Assembly: GCA_900540375.1 (NCBI GenBank)
Contig: UQFS01000001.1
Location: forward strand, 124,001 to 188,000
Reading direction: 5' to 3'
From: an uncultured Prevotella sp.
GTDB taxonomy: Bacteria > Bacteroidota > Bacteroidia > Bacteroidales > Bacteroidaceae
Length of the DNA: 64,000 nucleotides
A model generated the notes under the pieces. The model ran no database searches. It was given only the letters and a program-made list of their open reading frames with translations, and was not told the origin of the DNA. Position 1 is the stretch's first letter, and every line of letters starts with the position of its first letter. Position numbers and translations under genes: made by a program. Below, in pieces: positions 9,189-18,327 of this stretch.

Positions 9189-10652
9189 GTGAAGATAGCG
9201 CAATTTATAGATATGATCGTTGGGCAGTTTGGCTTTCAGCCCACAGCCTGCCAGCAAGCGGCGTTGCAGACGTTTGGGCGGTTTTTGGCTGACCGTCGGC
9301 CGGAGTCGGTGATGATTCTGCGCGGTTCGGCGGGTACGGGCAAGACCTCGTTGGCGGCTGCCATGGTGGCTACGCTTCATCGATTGGGACAGAAACTCAC
9401 GCTCATGGCACCCACCGGACGTGCCGCCAAAGTATTCTCGCGCAGCAGCGGACTGCCGGCCTATACCATTCACCGGCGCATCTATCGTGAGCGTGCCTAC
9501 CAAGGGCTTGACGGTCAGTTCAATCTCAACGACAACCGCTATCACCGCATGCTCTTCGTCGTCGACGAGGCTTCGATGATCGGCTCCGGTGTGCAGGGCG
9601 AGGACACCTTCGGTTCCGGCTCGTTGCTCGACGACTTGATTAAGTATGTCTACAGTGGCGACAACTGCCGTCTGCTGCTCATCGGTGACAAGGCCCAGCT
9701 GCCGCCGGTGGGCGAGGACGAGGCGCCGGCGCTCTCGGCCGACGTGCTCCGGGGATATGGACTCGTGGTCTATGAATGTGACCTTGATGAGGTGCTGCGC
9801 CAAGGCCAGCGTTCGGGCATTCTTTTTAATGCCACTCGGCTGCGCGACATGATCGCGCGTGACGAGACCACCCAGTTGCCGCCGGTAACCTTCGAGGGCT
9901 TTGCCGACATTGTCAACCTTAGAGGCGACGAGCTCGTCGAGACACTTGCCTCAAGCTACAGCCAGATGGGCATTGATGACACCATCGTCGTCACACGGTC
10001 GAACAAGCGGGCTGGTATCTACAACCAGGGCATCCGCAACACCATCCTCGACCGCGAGGACGAACTCTGTTCGGGCGATCTGCTGATGATTGTGCGCAAC
10101 AACTATTATTGGACCGAGCGAGAGCAAGCCGCTATCCGTGAGAGTGTGAGCAAAGGCGAACCGGCTCAGCCGTTGCCCGTGAGTTTCCTGGCCAACGGCG
10201 ATAGGGCAGTGGTGGAGCGCGTGCGCAACATTCGCGAACTCTATGGCTTTCGCTTTGCCGACGTGTGGCTGCGCTTCCCCGACTACGACGACTATGAGAT
10301 GCAGGTGGCGGTGAACATGGACTCGCTGATCGCCGAGGCTCCTGCGCTGACGCGCGAGCAGAGCGAACAGCTCTTCAATCAAGTGATGGAAGACTATGCC
10401 GATCTCAAAACTAAACCTGAGCGGTTGCGGGCGGTGAAGAACGACGCTTACTTCAATGCCCTGCAAGTGAAGTTCGCTTATGCTGTCACCTGCCACAAGG
10501 CTCAGGGCGGACAATGGAGGCACGTCTATGTTGACCAAGGCTATATGACCGATGACATGGTCAATACCGACTATTACCATTGGCTCTACACTGCCTTCAC
10601 ACGCGCCACGGAGAAACTCTATTTGGTTAACTGGAAAGAAAATAGCCAATAG
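9189..10652 (+). CDS. RecD-like superfamily 1 DNA helicase
   Basis: ATP-dependent helicase of the RecD/TraA type. Motifs in order: Walker A GSAGTGKTSLAAA, Walker B VVDEASMI, motif III LIGDKAQLPPVGEDEAPALS, and a UvrD_C_2 C-terminal part with YAVTCHKAQGGQW and YTAFTRATEKLYLVN. About 487 residues, far shorter than true RecD2, and no RecB or RecC partner is nearby. The frame extends upstream to a TTG inside the promoter, which cannot be the start. I prefer GTG 9189, preceded by AGAGAAAA, because it begins like relatives; ATG 9213 is the alternative. A role in repair or recombination is inferred. Confidence 0.88.
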   Translation: MKIAQFIDMIVGQFGFQPTACQQAALQTFGRFLADRRPESVMILRGSAGTGKTSLAAAMVATLHRLGQKLTLMAPTGRAAKVFSRSSGLPAYTIHRRIYRERAYQGLDGQFNLNDNRYHRMLFVVDEASMIGSGVQGEDTFGSGSLLDDLIKYVYSGDNCRLLLIGDKAQLPPVGEDEAPALSADVLRGYGLVVYECDLDEVLRQGQRSGILFNATRLRDMIARDETTQLPPVTFEGFADIVNLRGDELVETLASSYSQMGIDDTIVVTRSNKRAGIYNQGIRNTILDREDELCSGDLLMIVRNNYYWTEREQAAIRESVSKGEPAQPLPVSFLANGDRAVVERVRNIRELYGFRFADVWLRFPDYDDYEMQVAVNMDSLIAEAPALTREQSEQLFNQVMEDYADLKTKPERLRAVKNDAYFNALQVKFAYAVTCHKAQGGQWRHVYVDQGYMTDDMVNTDYYHWLYTAFTRATEKLYLVNWKENSQ

Positions 10653-10700
10653 CCTAAAGATCTTCCTTATAAGAGAGAAAGCCGGGAAGAGTATTCCTGC

Positions 10701-11612
10701 TTATTTCTTTCCTTCCCTATATTCCTTTCTGATATTGGCGGGCGAGGCGTTGAGGTTCTTACGTGTGTAGGTGCCGAAGAAACTCAGACTGGGGAAGCTC
10801 AGGTCATTGGCGATCTCTTTTACCGTCTTTGATGTGTAGCAGAGCTGACGGCGGATCTCATTGGCCACCGTCTCGTCGATGATTTGCTTGGCCGAGTGTC
10901 CGGTCTTCTCCTTGACGATATGTGAGAGGTATTTCGTGGTGATGCACAACTCGCGGGCGAAGTAGCTGACATTTCGGATCTTGCCCTCGCTTTGAGCTAA
11001 CAGTTGCAGGAAACGCTTGAAGGTGTTGTCGGTTTGGCTGTATTGTTTGTCTTGAGGCATCGATCCCGTGCGGCTGTTCATCATGTCAGCGAGTTCATAG
11101 ATCATGCTCCTGTGCAAGGTGTACAAGATGTTGGGACGAAACTTAGTAGGCTGACGTTGGGAGTAGATCTTGTAGAGATGATAATATTGTCGGCCCACCT
11201 CTACTTCTCCCTCAGTGAGATGAATCTTAGGATGAGTACTTACAAATTCTATGTTAGACCACAGATCTCTGTCGCCCAAGAGACTGTCATTGATGACCGT
11301 GGGCGAGAGGCTGAGCACCATCAGTTGCAGGTTGTTGGTGTAGGAGAAGTTCTCCAGAGTGGTGCGGGGGAAGGCTATGAGCAGGTCTCCACTGGTCAGC
11401 GTTGTCTTCTGTTTGTGGTTGACGGTGATGGACAGGGAACCCTGACGGCAGTAAGCCACGATGAACCTGTTGGGAATGAAGAAGTCGACTTGCCGCGAGG
11501 TGTCGGAGAAATCGTCGTAAAGGATAAACTCCGGTGCCGTCTCTGTTGTGGGCTGAGAGGTGGCGGTTGTCGGGATATTGTCGTTGTGAAGTGCCTGTTG
11601 TGGAGTAGACAT
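10701..11612 (-). CDS. AraC-family transcriptional regulator
   Basis: 303 residues: an N-terminal cupin-like effector region (PNRFIVAYCRQGSLSITVN) and a C-terminal AraC-type double helix-turn-helix of about 100 residues (around SYFARELCITTKYLSHIVKE and IANDLSFPSLSFFGTYTRK). It probably senses a small molecule through the N-terminal domain; the ligand cannot be told from sequence. It lies 22 bases after a SprT-like protease gene and likely shares its transcript. It is convergent with the helicase gene. Confidence 0.9.
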   Translation of the reverse strand: MSTPQQALHNDNIPTTATSQPTTETAPEFILYDDFSDTSRQVDFFIPNRFIVAYCRQGSLSITVNHKQKTTLTSGDLLIAFPRTTLENFSYTNNLQLMVLSLSPTVINDSLLGDRDLWSNIEFVSTHPKIHLTEGEVEVGRQYYHLYKIYSQRQPTKFRPNILYTLHRSMIYELADMMNSRTGSMPQDKQYSQTDNTFKRFLQLLAQSEGKIRNVSYFARELCITTKYLSHIVKEKTGHSAKQIIDETVANEIRRQLCYTSKTVKEIANDLSFPSLSFFGTYTRKNLNASPANIRKEYREGKK

Positions 11613-11634
11613 AGGTTGCTATATATAAAGGTGA

Positions 11635-12297
11635 TTAAAAGGTGAAGGGAGTCATGGTGTGGGTCTTCTCTTGAAAGGTGGGGGTGTCGACACGACGCCC
11701 CCGCAGGCTTCGCACGCGCGGCATGTTGTCGAACCATGAATCTTCGGTGATGAACCAACTGTGATGGCTTACCTCAGAGATAGAGTTTAGCCGATTGTTG
11801 AGTTCACGGGCGAAGTGTGGGTTCACGGCGGAGAGGAAATGGTGGCCGTCGCGCATCTCGATGGCGAGCACCAGATGCTGTTGTTTGTTGCGCATGGTGG
11901 AAGCGGCGTCGGTGGTCGATGCCTTACTGAGTTCGCGTGTAGAGGTACTTACGTGTATGTCCCAGCCGTCGCGGTTGAGGCGGTCCATGATGCCTTGGAA
12001 CACTACGCCGTGAGGTGAGGTGTCGCGGATTCCCGTGTAAGCGATTGAGTAGTGGATCATCTCATGGAGCAGTACACTTTGGAACTGGTGCTCGCTTTGA
12101 TCGTAGTAGTTGCTCATACTCAACGAGTAGTCGTAATTGACGACCTTTCGCCACGTGCGCTTACGCTTAAAGGATAGAGCACCCAGCCGTGTGCGCGACC
12201 GTCCGATGTGGTAGCGTGGCTCGGGCAGCCCGCCGTCGAAGTATCGGCGGTTGAACGTCAGAAAGTTGGCACGGAGCCAAGGAAGAGTGATTTGCAT
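11635..12297 (-). CDS. SprT-like zinc metalloprotease-fold protein
   Basis: 220 residues. The SprT-like domain is marked by the zinc motif HEMIHYSIAYTG about 85 residues in, preceded by LTFNRRYFDGGLPEP, a typical SprT opening. Bacterial SprT proteins are poorly understood; eukaryotic Spartan relatives cleave DNA-protein crosslinks. The C-terminal 110 residues are not obviously a known domain. The gene heads a two-gene unit with the AraC regulator and has its own promoter. Confidence 0.85.
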   Translation of the reverse strand: MQITLPWLRANFLTFNRRYFDGGLPEPRYHIGRSRTRLGALSFKRKRTWRKVVNYDYSLSMSNYYDQSEHQFQSVLLHEMIHYSIAYTGIRDTSPHGVVFQGIMDRLNRDGWDIHVSTSTRELSKASTTDAASTMRNKQQHLVLAIEMRDGHHFLSAVNPHFARELNNRLNSISEVSHHSWFITEDSWFDNMPRVRSLRGRRVDTPTFQEKTHTMTPFTF

Positions 12298-12324
12298 GAA
12301 AACGATCCTTTACTTTAACTGAAG

Positions 12325-12332
12325 CAAAGGTA
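12325..12332 (-). promoter_or_regulatory. TAnnTTTG -7 element for the SprT-like gene
   Basis: The minus strand reads TACCTTTG about 28 bases upstream of the start codon at 12297. The rest of the interval to rsgA is AT-rich, with one hairpin (about 12478-12500) that lacks a T tract and may lie in the rsgA 3' UTR. Confidence 0.65.
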
Positions 12333-12508
12333 GTGCTTTTCCTTTTATCAACAAAGCAAAGAGGGGCAACGTTAGACTTTTGACAGATTTTTTAAGAAAT
12401 ATCGTTGGCAAAAAGAGGTCAGCCCAATGAGTAAAGGAGAGGGAGAAAGAGACCTAAACAGCAGCGCAGCGGGCAGGCGTCCACTGGCGACGCAGTGGAC
12501 ACAGACTG

Positions 12509-13450
12509 CTAAAAGGCTTCTCGGTATTTGCTCTCGTCCTTATCCTTGAGCATGCCGAGATAGCTCTCATAGCGCGACTCGGCGATGTAGTGGTTGCGGA
12601 CAGCCTCAAGCACGGCACAGCCCGGCTCATGGGTGTGGGTGCAGTTGGCGAAGCGACAGTCCTGAGAGAACTTGAAGATCTCAGGGAAATAGCTGGTGAT
12701 CTCTTCCGGTTCCATGTTGAACGTACCGAAACCTTTGATGCCCGGCGTGTCGACGACATAGCCATTGTTGTCGGGCAACGACACCATCTCGGAAAACGTA
12801 GTGGTGTGCATGCCCGTGTCGTGTGCTTCGCTGATGTCGGCCACACGGGCTTCAGTGCCGGGGATCAGCAGGTTGAGGAGTGTGGACTTGCCGACGCCGG
12901 AGTTGCCGCTGAGCAGTGTCACCTTGCCATTGAGCAGGGCGCGCAAGTCGTCGATGCCGTCGCCGGTGAGCGCCGACACCTGATGACAGGGGTAGCCAAT
13001 GTTGTCGTAGAGCGTCACCATCATGTCCTGATAGCGGCGCTCTTCATCAGTGAGCAGATCAGTCTTGTTAAACACCAGTACCACCGGCACGCTGTAGGCC
13101 TCGGCCGAAGCCAGGAAGCGATCGATGAATGTCGTGGAGGTTTGGGGGTGTGCCACAGTGATGACAAGCATCGCCTGGTCGAGATTAGCCGCAATGATAT
13201 GGCTCTGCTTCGACAGATTCTGTGATTTACGGATGATATAGTTCTTCCGGTTCTCTATTGCAGTGATAAATGCGGTACCTTCGCGATTGATGTCTATATG
13301 AACCCAGTCGCCGACAGCGACCGGGTTCGTGCTGCGGATTCCCTTCAGGCGAAAGTTTCCCTTGACTTTACTGTCAACGAGTTGACAGTCATCGGTCTTC
13401 ACAGTGTACCAAAATCCGGTGTTTCTTACGACAAGTCCTCTCATGCCCAA
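12509..13450 (-). CDS. rsgA: Small ribosomal subunit biogenesis GTPase RsgA
   Basis: Circularly permuted GTPase that checks late 30S assembly. 313 residues: N-terminal OB fold, then the permuted order G4 (FNKTDL), G1 ([12 protein letters not shown]) and G3 (DTPG), and a C-terminal zinc-binding segment with [14 protein letters not shown]. It begins 4 bases after the frr stop, so the two are one transcript. ATG 13444 is a possible alternative start. Confidence 0.96.
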   Translation of the reverse strand: MGMRGLVVRNTGFWYTVKTDDCQLVDSKVKGNFRLKGIRSTNPVAVGDWVHIDINREGTAFITAIENRKNYIIRKSQNLSKQSHIIAANLDQAMLVITVAHPQTSTTFIDRFLASAEAYSVPVVLVFNKTDLLTDEERRYQDMMVTLYDNIGYPCHQVSALTGDGIDDLRALLNGKVTLLSGNSGVGKSTLLNLLIPGTEARVADISEAHDTGMHTTTFSEMVSLPDNNGYVVDTPGIKGFGTFNMEPEEITSYFPEIFKFSQDCRFANCTHTHEPGCAVLEAVRNHYIAESRYESYLGMLKDKDESKYREAF

Positions 13451-13454
13451 TGGA

Positions 13455-14015
13455 TTAAACGGTCATCACCTCTTTCTGCTTGGCAGCTAAGGTGGCGTCA
13501 ATCTCCTTGATGTATTTGTCGTGCATCTTCTGCAAGTCGGCCTCAGCGTCCTTCTCCTGATCCTCAGAGAGTCCGTCCTTGATGGCTTTCTTCAGTTTCT
13601 CCTTGACCTCAGCGCGTGCGGTACGTACCTGTACCTTTACGCCCTCGCCAATCTTGTTGCACTGCTTGACGAGCTCCCTGCGGCGGTCCTCAGTGGGCTG
13701 GGGTATGCGCAGGATGACCATCTCGCCGTTGTTTTCCGGTGTGATGCCGACATCGCTGTCCATGATGCCTTTCTCGATGTCCTTGATAGCCTTGCGGTCC
13801 CAGGGGCGTATAGTGATGGTGCGTGCGTCAGGCACGATGATGGAAGCTACTTGGTTGAGCGGCATCATCTGACCATAAGAACTTACGCGCACGCCATCGA
13901 GTATGGCTGCGTTGGCACGGCCGGCACGGATGCGTGCGAGCTCCTCTTGAAGATACTTCGACGCCTTCTTCATTTTCTCCTCGGCGCCATTGAGAGTTTG
14001 CTTTACGTCTAACAT
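13455..14015 (-). CDS. frr: Ribosome recycling factor
   Basis: Splits post-termination ribosomes together with EF-G. The 186-residue length is standard for the family; the long helical bundle and the core [22 protein letters not shown] are clear. First gene of frr-rsgA. The upstream -7 element is TAAATTTG at 14043-14050. Confidence 0.97.
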   Translation of the reverse strand: MLDVKQTLNGAEEKMKKASKYLQEELARIRAGRANAAILDGVRVSSYGQMMPLNQVASIIVPDARTITIRPWDRKAIKDIEKGIMDSDVGITPENNGEMVILRIPQPTEDRRRELVKQCNKIGEGVKVQVRTARAEVKEKLKKAIKDGLSEDQEKDAEADLQKMHDKYIKEIDATLAAKQKEVMTV

Positions 14016-14042
14016 ATTTTTAGTGCTTAATATTCTAAGTCA

Positions 14043-14050
14043 CAAATTTA
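14043..14050 (-). promoter_or_regulatory. TAnnTTTG -7 element for frr-rsgA
   Basis: The minus strand reads TAAATTTG 28 bases before the frr ATG. It fits the consensus but lies in AT-rich sequence, so chance similarity is possible. Confidence 0.5.
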
Positions 14051-14120
14051 AAAAGATTTTCTGGACGACGCAACTATTTCCCCAACTTTTTTCTTTTATA
14101 GCGTAATAACAGGTGAGCTT

Positions 14121-14927
14121 TTATAGTGCGCAGCAGTTTACTTTGTTCGCGACCATAGAAGTGAGCTCCACAAACTGCTGGACGGAGAGCTGTTCTGGAC
14201 GCTTCGTCATGATGTCTTGCGCGAAGAAGTCGGGCGAGGGCATGGTCTGTGGCGTGAAGAGCTGGCGCAACGAGACACGCAACATCTTGCGGCGCTGACC
14301 GAAGACTGCCTTCACCACACGCTTGAAGAGTACTTCGTCGCAGCCGAGATCATTTACGTTGTTGCGCGTCATGCGTATCACGGCACTCTTGACCTTTGGT
14401 GGCGGGTTGAAGACACCTTCGTCGACGGTGAAGAGATACTCCACATCGTACCAGGCTTGTATCATCACGCTGAGGATGCCGTAAGCCTTGTTGCCCGGTG
14501 CGGAGGCGATACGCTGAGCCACCTCACGCTGGATCATACCCGTACAGCATGGGATAAGATCCTTGAAGTCGAGCATCTTGAAGAAGATCTGTGACGAGAT
14601 GTCGTAGGGATAGTTGCCCGTGAGCACAAACTGCCGGCCATCGAAGATCTTGTTCAGGTTCATGCGCAGGAAGTCCTCGCCGATGATCTGGTCGCGTAGT
14701 TCGGGATAGCGCTCGTTGAGGTAAGCCACGCTCTCAGAGTCGATCTCCACGGCTTTGACCTCCCGGTCCTTCTTCACTAAATACTGTGTGAGGACTCCCA
14801 TACCCGGTCCGATCTCTAATATGGGCAGTGCCGGGCAGGCGTCTACTGTGTCGGCGATGCGTCGTGCCACGTCAAGATCAGTCAGGAAGTGCTGGCCGAG
14901 GTTTTTCTTTGGCTTTACTTGCTTCAT
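14121..14927 (-). CDS. rsmA: 16S rRNA dimethyladenosine transferase RsmA/KsgA
   Basis: Dimethylates A1518 and A1519 near the 3' end of 16S rRNA, a late 30S maturation step. 268 residues with the opening KKNLGQHFLTD, the SAM motif EIGPGMGVLT and the catalytic motif GNYPYDISSQIFFKML, plus the C-terminal helical domain. It is transcribed alone from a promoter at 14955-14962. With frr, rsgA and rsmD it makes this stretch rich in ribosome-maturation genes. Confidence 0.96.
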   Translation of the reverse strand: MKQVKPKKNLGQHFLTDLDVARRIADTVDACPALPILEIGPGMGVLTQYLVKKDREVKAVEIDSESVAYLNERYPELRDQIIGEDFLRMNLNKIFDGRQFVLTGNYPYDISSQIFFKMLDFKDLIPCCTGMIQREVAQRIASAPGNKAYGILSVMIQAWYDVEYLFTVDEGVFNPPPKVKSAVIRMTRNNVNDLGCDEVLFKRVVKAVFGQRRKMLRVSLRQLFTPQTMPSPDFFAQDIMTKRPEQLSVQQFVELTSMVANKVNCCAL

Positions 14928-14954
14928 GTTGCTTATATGTTTTTTCTTTGGTTA

Positions 14955-14962
14955 CAAATGTA
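14955..14962 (-). promoter_or_regulatory. TAnnTTTG -7 element for rsmA
   Basis: The minus strand reads TACATTTG 28 bases upstream of the rsmA ATG. Confidence 0.6.
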
Positions 14963-15016
14963 CGAAAAACATTGGGGATAGGCAAGAAACAGGATAAAAG
15001 AATTGCCGTCAGAGCA

Positions 15017-15055
15017 CAAAAAAGACCGGAAACAGATTACTCCATTCCCGGTCTT
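15017..15055 (-). terminator. Terminator after the 31-residue peptide gene
   Basis: Arms 15022-15029 and 15048-15055 (8 bp, AAGACCGG) are followed on the minus strand by a T run (plus-strand A run from 15017). It ends transcripts of the small gene at 15096-15191 before the rsmA promoter. Confidence 0.7.
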
Positions 15056-15095
15056 CTATGTATTCTCTCTATTTTTTTCAAATCTATAAGGCTGT

Positions 15096-15191
15096 TTACT
15101 TGCCCTCGACCATACGGTCCATTGTCAGAGCCAGTGCAGAAGCACCTACGAAAGCAACAGCTACCAATGCGATAAATGTCATCATACTCAT
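15096..15191 (-). CDS. 31-residue hydrophobic peptide, unknown function
   Basis: A short open frame, ATG 15191 to TAA 15096, coding 31 residues: MSMM, a run of about 19 hydrophobic and small residues (FIALVAVAFVGASALAL), then a polar tail TMDRMVEGK. It would form one transmembrane helix. Three signals support a real gene: a TAnnTTTG promoter at 15318-15325, a purine-rich site AAAGAAAGG some 10-18 bases before the ATG, and a terminator just downstream. I recognise no family. Without such signals a frame this short would not be called, so conservation is the test. Confidence 0.6.
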   Translation of the reverse strand: MSMMTFIALVAVAFVGASALALTMDRMVEGK

Positions 15192-15317
15192 AATCTTTTT
15201 ACCTTTCTTTACTTTAAATTCTACTTTTGTTATCCTTTGCCCTTGATCCCGTGTTGTGGGGATCTTCTTGCGGGCTTGTTATCCTTGTGACCTCTATGGG
15301 TCTCTGTTTTACGTTTG
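15192..15317 (-). other. Long 5' leader of the 31-residue peptide gene
   Basis: About 120 bases lie between the predicted transcription start near 15311 and the ATG at 15191, long for a 31-codon gene. I see no clear fold or known riboswitch in it. Confidence 0.35.
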
Positions 15318-15325
15318 CAAAGGTA
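15318..15325 (-). promoter_or_regulatory. TAnnTTTG -7 element for the 31-residue peptide gene
   Basis: The minus strand reads TACCTTTG, an exact consensus match. Confidence 0.6.
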
Positions 15326-15497
15326 GGAACTTTTCTCTGTGTGCGCAAACAATTGTGGTTTTATTCGTAAAATATGTGTTTTTAATTGATTCGTGTCAAG
15401 TGGGTTGACGTGTGTCAATGGATTCTACATGGGTAGAAGCGTGCATTATAAAATGATTATTTTTCTAAAAAAGTTTCGTTATTCCACTGAATTACAT

Positions 15498-15505
15498 TAC
15501 TTTTG
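15498..15505 (+). promoter_or_regulatory. TAnnTTTG -7 element directly before the flippase-like gene
   Basis: TACTTTTG ends 9 bases before the ATG at 15514. Transcription would start within a few bases of the start codon, so the mRNA may be leaderless. Between here and 15325 no gene is seen. Confidence 0.5.
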
Positions 15506-15513
15506 TATGCTAT

Positions 15514-16533
15514 ATGAAGAACGGAAACACCATCAACAACATAGTGAAGGTGGCATTGAGCCTGTTGCTGGGCGGCGCCATCCTCTATTGGATGTATCGT
15601 GGCTTTGACTTCCAAGGCATGAAGCAGGTGTTGCTCCACGGGATGGACTGGACATGGATGCTCCTTTCTTTTCCCTTCGGCATACTGGCGCAAGCCTTTC
15701 GTGGCTGGCGCTGGCAGCAGACGTTGGAGCCTGTCGGAGAGAAGCCGCGCGCCTCAGTGTCGGTCAACAGTATCTTTGTGTCCTATGCCGTGAGCCTGCT
15801 GATCCCCCGTGTGGGCGAGTTCGCACGCTGTGGCATCCTGCGGCGGTGGGACGGAGTTTCGTTTCCCAAGGCTTTGGGTACAGTGGTCACCGAGCGTGCC
15901 ATCGACTCCGTGCTGGTGCTGGTGATGATCGTAGCCACGCTGCTCTCCCAGTTCCGTGTCTTCCAGTCTTTCTTCCGGCGCACGGGCACGCGTGTCGATG
16001 AGTTTTTGGCAAGCTTCTCGTCTACGGGCTGGCTGGTGACGATGATATGTGGCATAGCCGTGATCATCCTGCTCTGGGTGCTGCTCAGAAAGATGTCTAT
16101 ATATAATAAGGTGAAGGATCTCTTCCATGGACTGTGGCAGGGAGTCGTGTCGGTACGCTATGTCAAGAACGTACCCTTGTTTATCTTCTACTCCGTTGCC
16201 ATCTGGGCTTGCTACTTCCTTCACTACTATCTCACCTTTTTCTGTTTCGACGCGACCCGTCATTTAGGTTTCGCCTGTGCGATGGTTACATTCATCGTTG
16301 GCAGCATCGCCGTCATCGTGCCCACTCCCAATGGTGCCGGCCCGTGGCACTTTGCGGTGAAGACCATGCTCATCCTCTATGGCGTTGCGTCTACGGCAGC
16401 CCTGAACTTTGTGCTTATCGTCCACAGCATACAGACCCTGCTCGTCGTGGTCATCGGCATCTATGGATGGATGGCCTTAAGTTTCACGAAGAAGAGAGTG
16501 AGCAATAAGAAAGGGACAATCATCAGTGAATAG
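15514..16533 (+). CDS. UPF0104/LPG-synthase-TM family integral membrane protein
   Basis: 339 residues with about eight transmembrane segments. It belongs to the lysylphosphatidylglycerol synthase TM region family (AglD/UPF0104), whose members are flippase-like or act with lipid-linked substrates. Typical features are the early SLLIPRVGEFARCGIL segment and the late IVPTPNGAGPWHF segment. There is no soluble aminoacyl-transferase domain, so it is not a full MprF. No partner gene nearby hints at the lipid. Confidence 0.85.
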   Translation: MKNGNTINNIVKVALSLLLGGAILYWMYRGFDFQGMKQVLLHGMDWTWMLLSFPFGILAQAFRGWRWQQTLEPVGEKPRASVSVNSIFVSYAVSLLIPRVGEFARCGILRRWDGVSFPKALGTVVTERAIDSVLVLVMIVATLLSQFRVFQSFFRRTGTRVDEFLASFSSTGWLVTMICGIAVIILLWVLLRKMSIYNKVKDLFHGLWQGVVSVRYVKNVPLFIFYSVAIWACYFLHYYLTFFCFDATRHLGFACAMVTFIVGSIAVIVPTPNGAGPWHFAVKTMLILYGVASTAALNFVLIVHSIQTLLVVVIGIYGWMALSFTKKRVSNKKGTIISE

Positions 16534-16568
16534 ATAAAATATTTATTGTAACCATTAAACGTAATATT

Positions 16569-18023
16569 ATGAGTGAAATCAGCAATCTGCAGCCAGCAGC
16601 CATCTGGCGCAATTTCGACGCGCTGACACAGGTGCCACGTCCGTCAGGTCACTTAGAGAAAGTACAGCAGTTCCTTCTTGACTTCGCAGCCAAGATCGGA
16701 GTGGAGGCTTTCAAGGATGCCGGCGGAAACATCGTCATGCGCAAACCGGCCACCCGGGGCTATGAGAACCGTAAGACCACGCTGTTGCAGGCTCACATGG
16801 ATATGGTGCCACAGAAGACTCCTGACAGCAAGCATAACTTCGAGACAGACCCGATAGAAACTTATGTCGAGGACGGTTGGGTACACGCCAAAGGCACTAC
16901 GCTCGGCTCTGACGATGGTATCGGTGTGGCTGCCATCATGGGTGTGTTTGAGAGTACGGATCTCAGGCACGGCCCTTTGGAGGCTCTGATCACACGCGAC
17001 GAGGAGACGGGTATGTTTGGAGCCAATGAGTTGCCCAAGGGAGAACTCAATGCTGACTATTATCTCAACCTCGACTCTGAGACCTGGGGTAACTTCTGTA
17101 TCGGCAGTGCAGGTGGTATCGACATCACTGCTACGCTGCAATATCAGGAAGCGGAGAACGACCAGGAGGCTGCCGTCAAGGTGACGCTGAAGGGCTTGCG
17201 TGGCGGACACTCAGGTTTGGAGATCAACGCCGGTCGTGCCAACGCCAATAAGGAGATGGTACGTCTCGTGCGTGAGGCTATTGCAGAGCTGGGTGCCCGT
17301 CTCGTCTGCTGGGAAGGTGGCAACATGCGCAATGCCATTCCTTCTCATGCCGAGGTCGTGCTCGCTTTGCCTAAGGCCAATGTGGAGGCATTGAAGCAGA
17401 TGGTAGAGAAGCAGCGTCTGGCTATCGAGGATGAGTTCAAGACCATCGAGAGCAACGTGCTGTTCTTCTGCGAGGATGTTGACAAACCTGCTACATTGGT
17501 GCCGGAAGAGATTCAGGACAATCTCGTAGACGCTATCTATGGTTGCCACAACGGCGTGGTGCGCTTCATTCCTGTCAAGCCCGACGTGGTGGAAACTTCG
17601 TCCAACCTCGCCATCATCTCCATCGGAGAGGGTAAGGCCGCTGTCAAGATCTTGGCTCGCTCCAGCCGCGAGGATATGAAGATGTACGTGGCTACGCAAT
17701 TGGAGAGCGTGTTCTCTATGGCAGGTATGAAGGTAGAGTTCTCCGGTTCTTACGGTGGTTGGGATCCTAATCCTGACAGCTCTCTGCTGAAGTTGCTGTG
17801 CAGAGTCTACAAAGAGCAGAACGGTAAGGATGCAACCGTCGTCGTTGATCATGCCGGACTGGAGTGCTCGGTCATCCTGGAGAAGTACCCCAACATGGAG
17901 GTTGTCTCTCTCGGTCCTACGCTCCGCAGTCCGCACACCGTCAACGAGCGCTTCGAGATCGCTACCGCTGAGCCTTTCTGGAAGCTCCTGACAGCAGTGC
18001 TCGAGCAAGTCCCCGAGAAGTAG
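16569..18023 (+). CDS. pepD: Aminoacyl-histidine dipeptidase PepD (M20C)
   Basis: Cytosolic zinc dipeptidase acting on Xaa-His and other dipeptides. 484 residues, normal for the family. Metal and catalytic motifs are LQAHMDMV, GSDDGIGVA and RDEETGMFGA, with a later lid-domain motif GLRGGHSGLEI. It starts 35 bases after the flippase-like gene; I see no strong promoter between, so read-through is possible. With pepT at 42.6 kb it points to peptide use as a nutrient source. Confidence 0.96.
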   Translation: MSEISNLQPAAIWRNFDALTQVPRPSGHLEKVQQFLLDFAAKIGVEAFKDAGGNIVMRKPATRGYENRKTTLLQAHMDMVPQKTPDSKHNFETDPIETYVEDGWVHAKGTTLGSDDGIGVAAIMGVFESTDLRHGPLEALITRDEETGMFGANELPKGELNADYYLNLDSETWGNFCIGSAGGIDITATLQYQEAENDQEAAVKVTLKGLRGGHSGLEINAGRANANKEMVRLVREAIAELGARLVCWEGGNMRNAIPSHAEVVLALPKANVEALKQMVEKQRLAIEDEFKTIESNVLFFCEDVDKPATLVPEEIQDNLVDAIYGCHNGVVRFIPVKPDVVETSSNLAIISIGEGKAAVKILARSSREDMKMYVATQLESVFSMAGMKVEFSGSYGGWDPNPDSSLLKLLCRVYKEQNGKDATVVVDHAGLECSVILEKYPNMEVVSLGPTLRSPHTVNERFEIATAEPFWKLLTAVLEQVPEK

Positions 18024-18047
18024 ACGATAAAGACAGGTTCCTTTTGA

Positions 18048-18240
18048 AACATAAAGACATGTTTCCTTGTTTAAGACATAAAGACATAAAGAACATATTT
18101 TCTTTTTGTCTTTATGTCTTTTTTGTCTTTATGTCTAAACAAAGAGAAATGTGTCTTTTTGTCTAAACAAAAAAGAATATGTCATTTTTGTCTTTATGTC
18201 TAAATAAAAGAAGCATGTCTTCTTGTCTTGCTTTTGTCAT
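18048..18240. repeat. Intergenic inverted short-word repeat (GTCTTTATGTC type)
   Basis: The left part (18048-18096) repeats GACATAAAGACAT-like words; the right part (18101-18240) carries several copies of the reverse complement GTCTTTATGTC with CTAAAC spacers. The halves can pair into a long imperfect hairpin. The left part is nearly the same as 35469-35520, and the right part resembles 36174-36330, where the two halves flank a GxxExxY gene. No gene fits here. Confidence 0.75.
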
Positions 18241-18291
18241 CTTTGTCATCAAAAAGAATATTAAATCGTTGGCCTACTCGCATATTTTTTC

Positions 18292-18299
18292 TAATTTTG
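18292..18299 (+). promoter_or_regulatory. TAnnTTTG -7 element for corA
   Basis: TAATTTTG with TTG at 18269-18271, 20 bases upstream. Predicted start near 18306, leaving a leader of about 115 bases before corA. Confidence 0.7.
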
Positions 18300-18327
18300 C
18301 AGTCAGTTAATCAATATTCATTAATTT

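Noticed and set aside
9189..10652. RecD-like helicase as part of a mobile element or phage defence system
   Set aside because: Flanked by housekeeping genes, no integrase, toxin or nuclease partner; base composition looks like neighbours.
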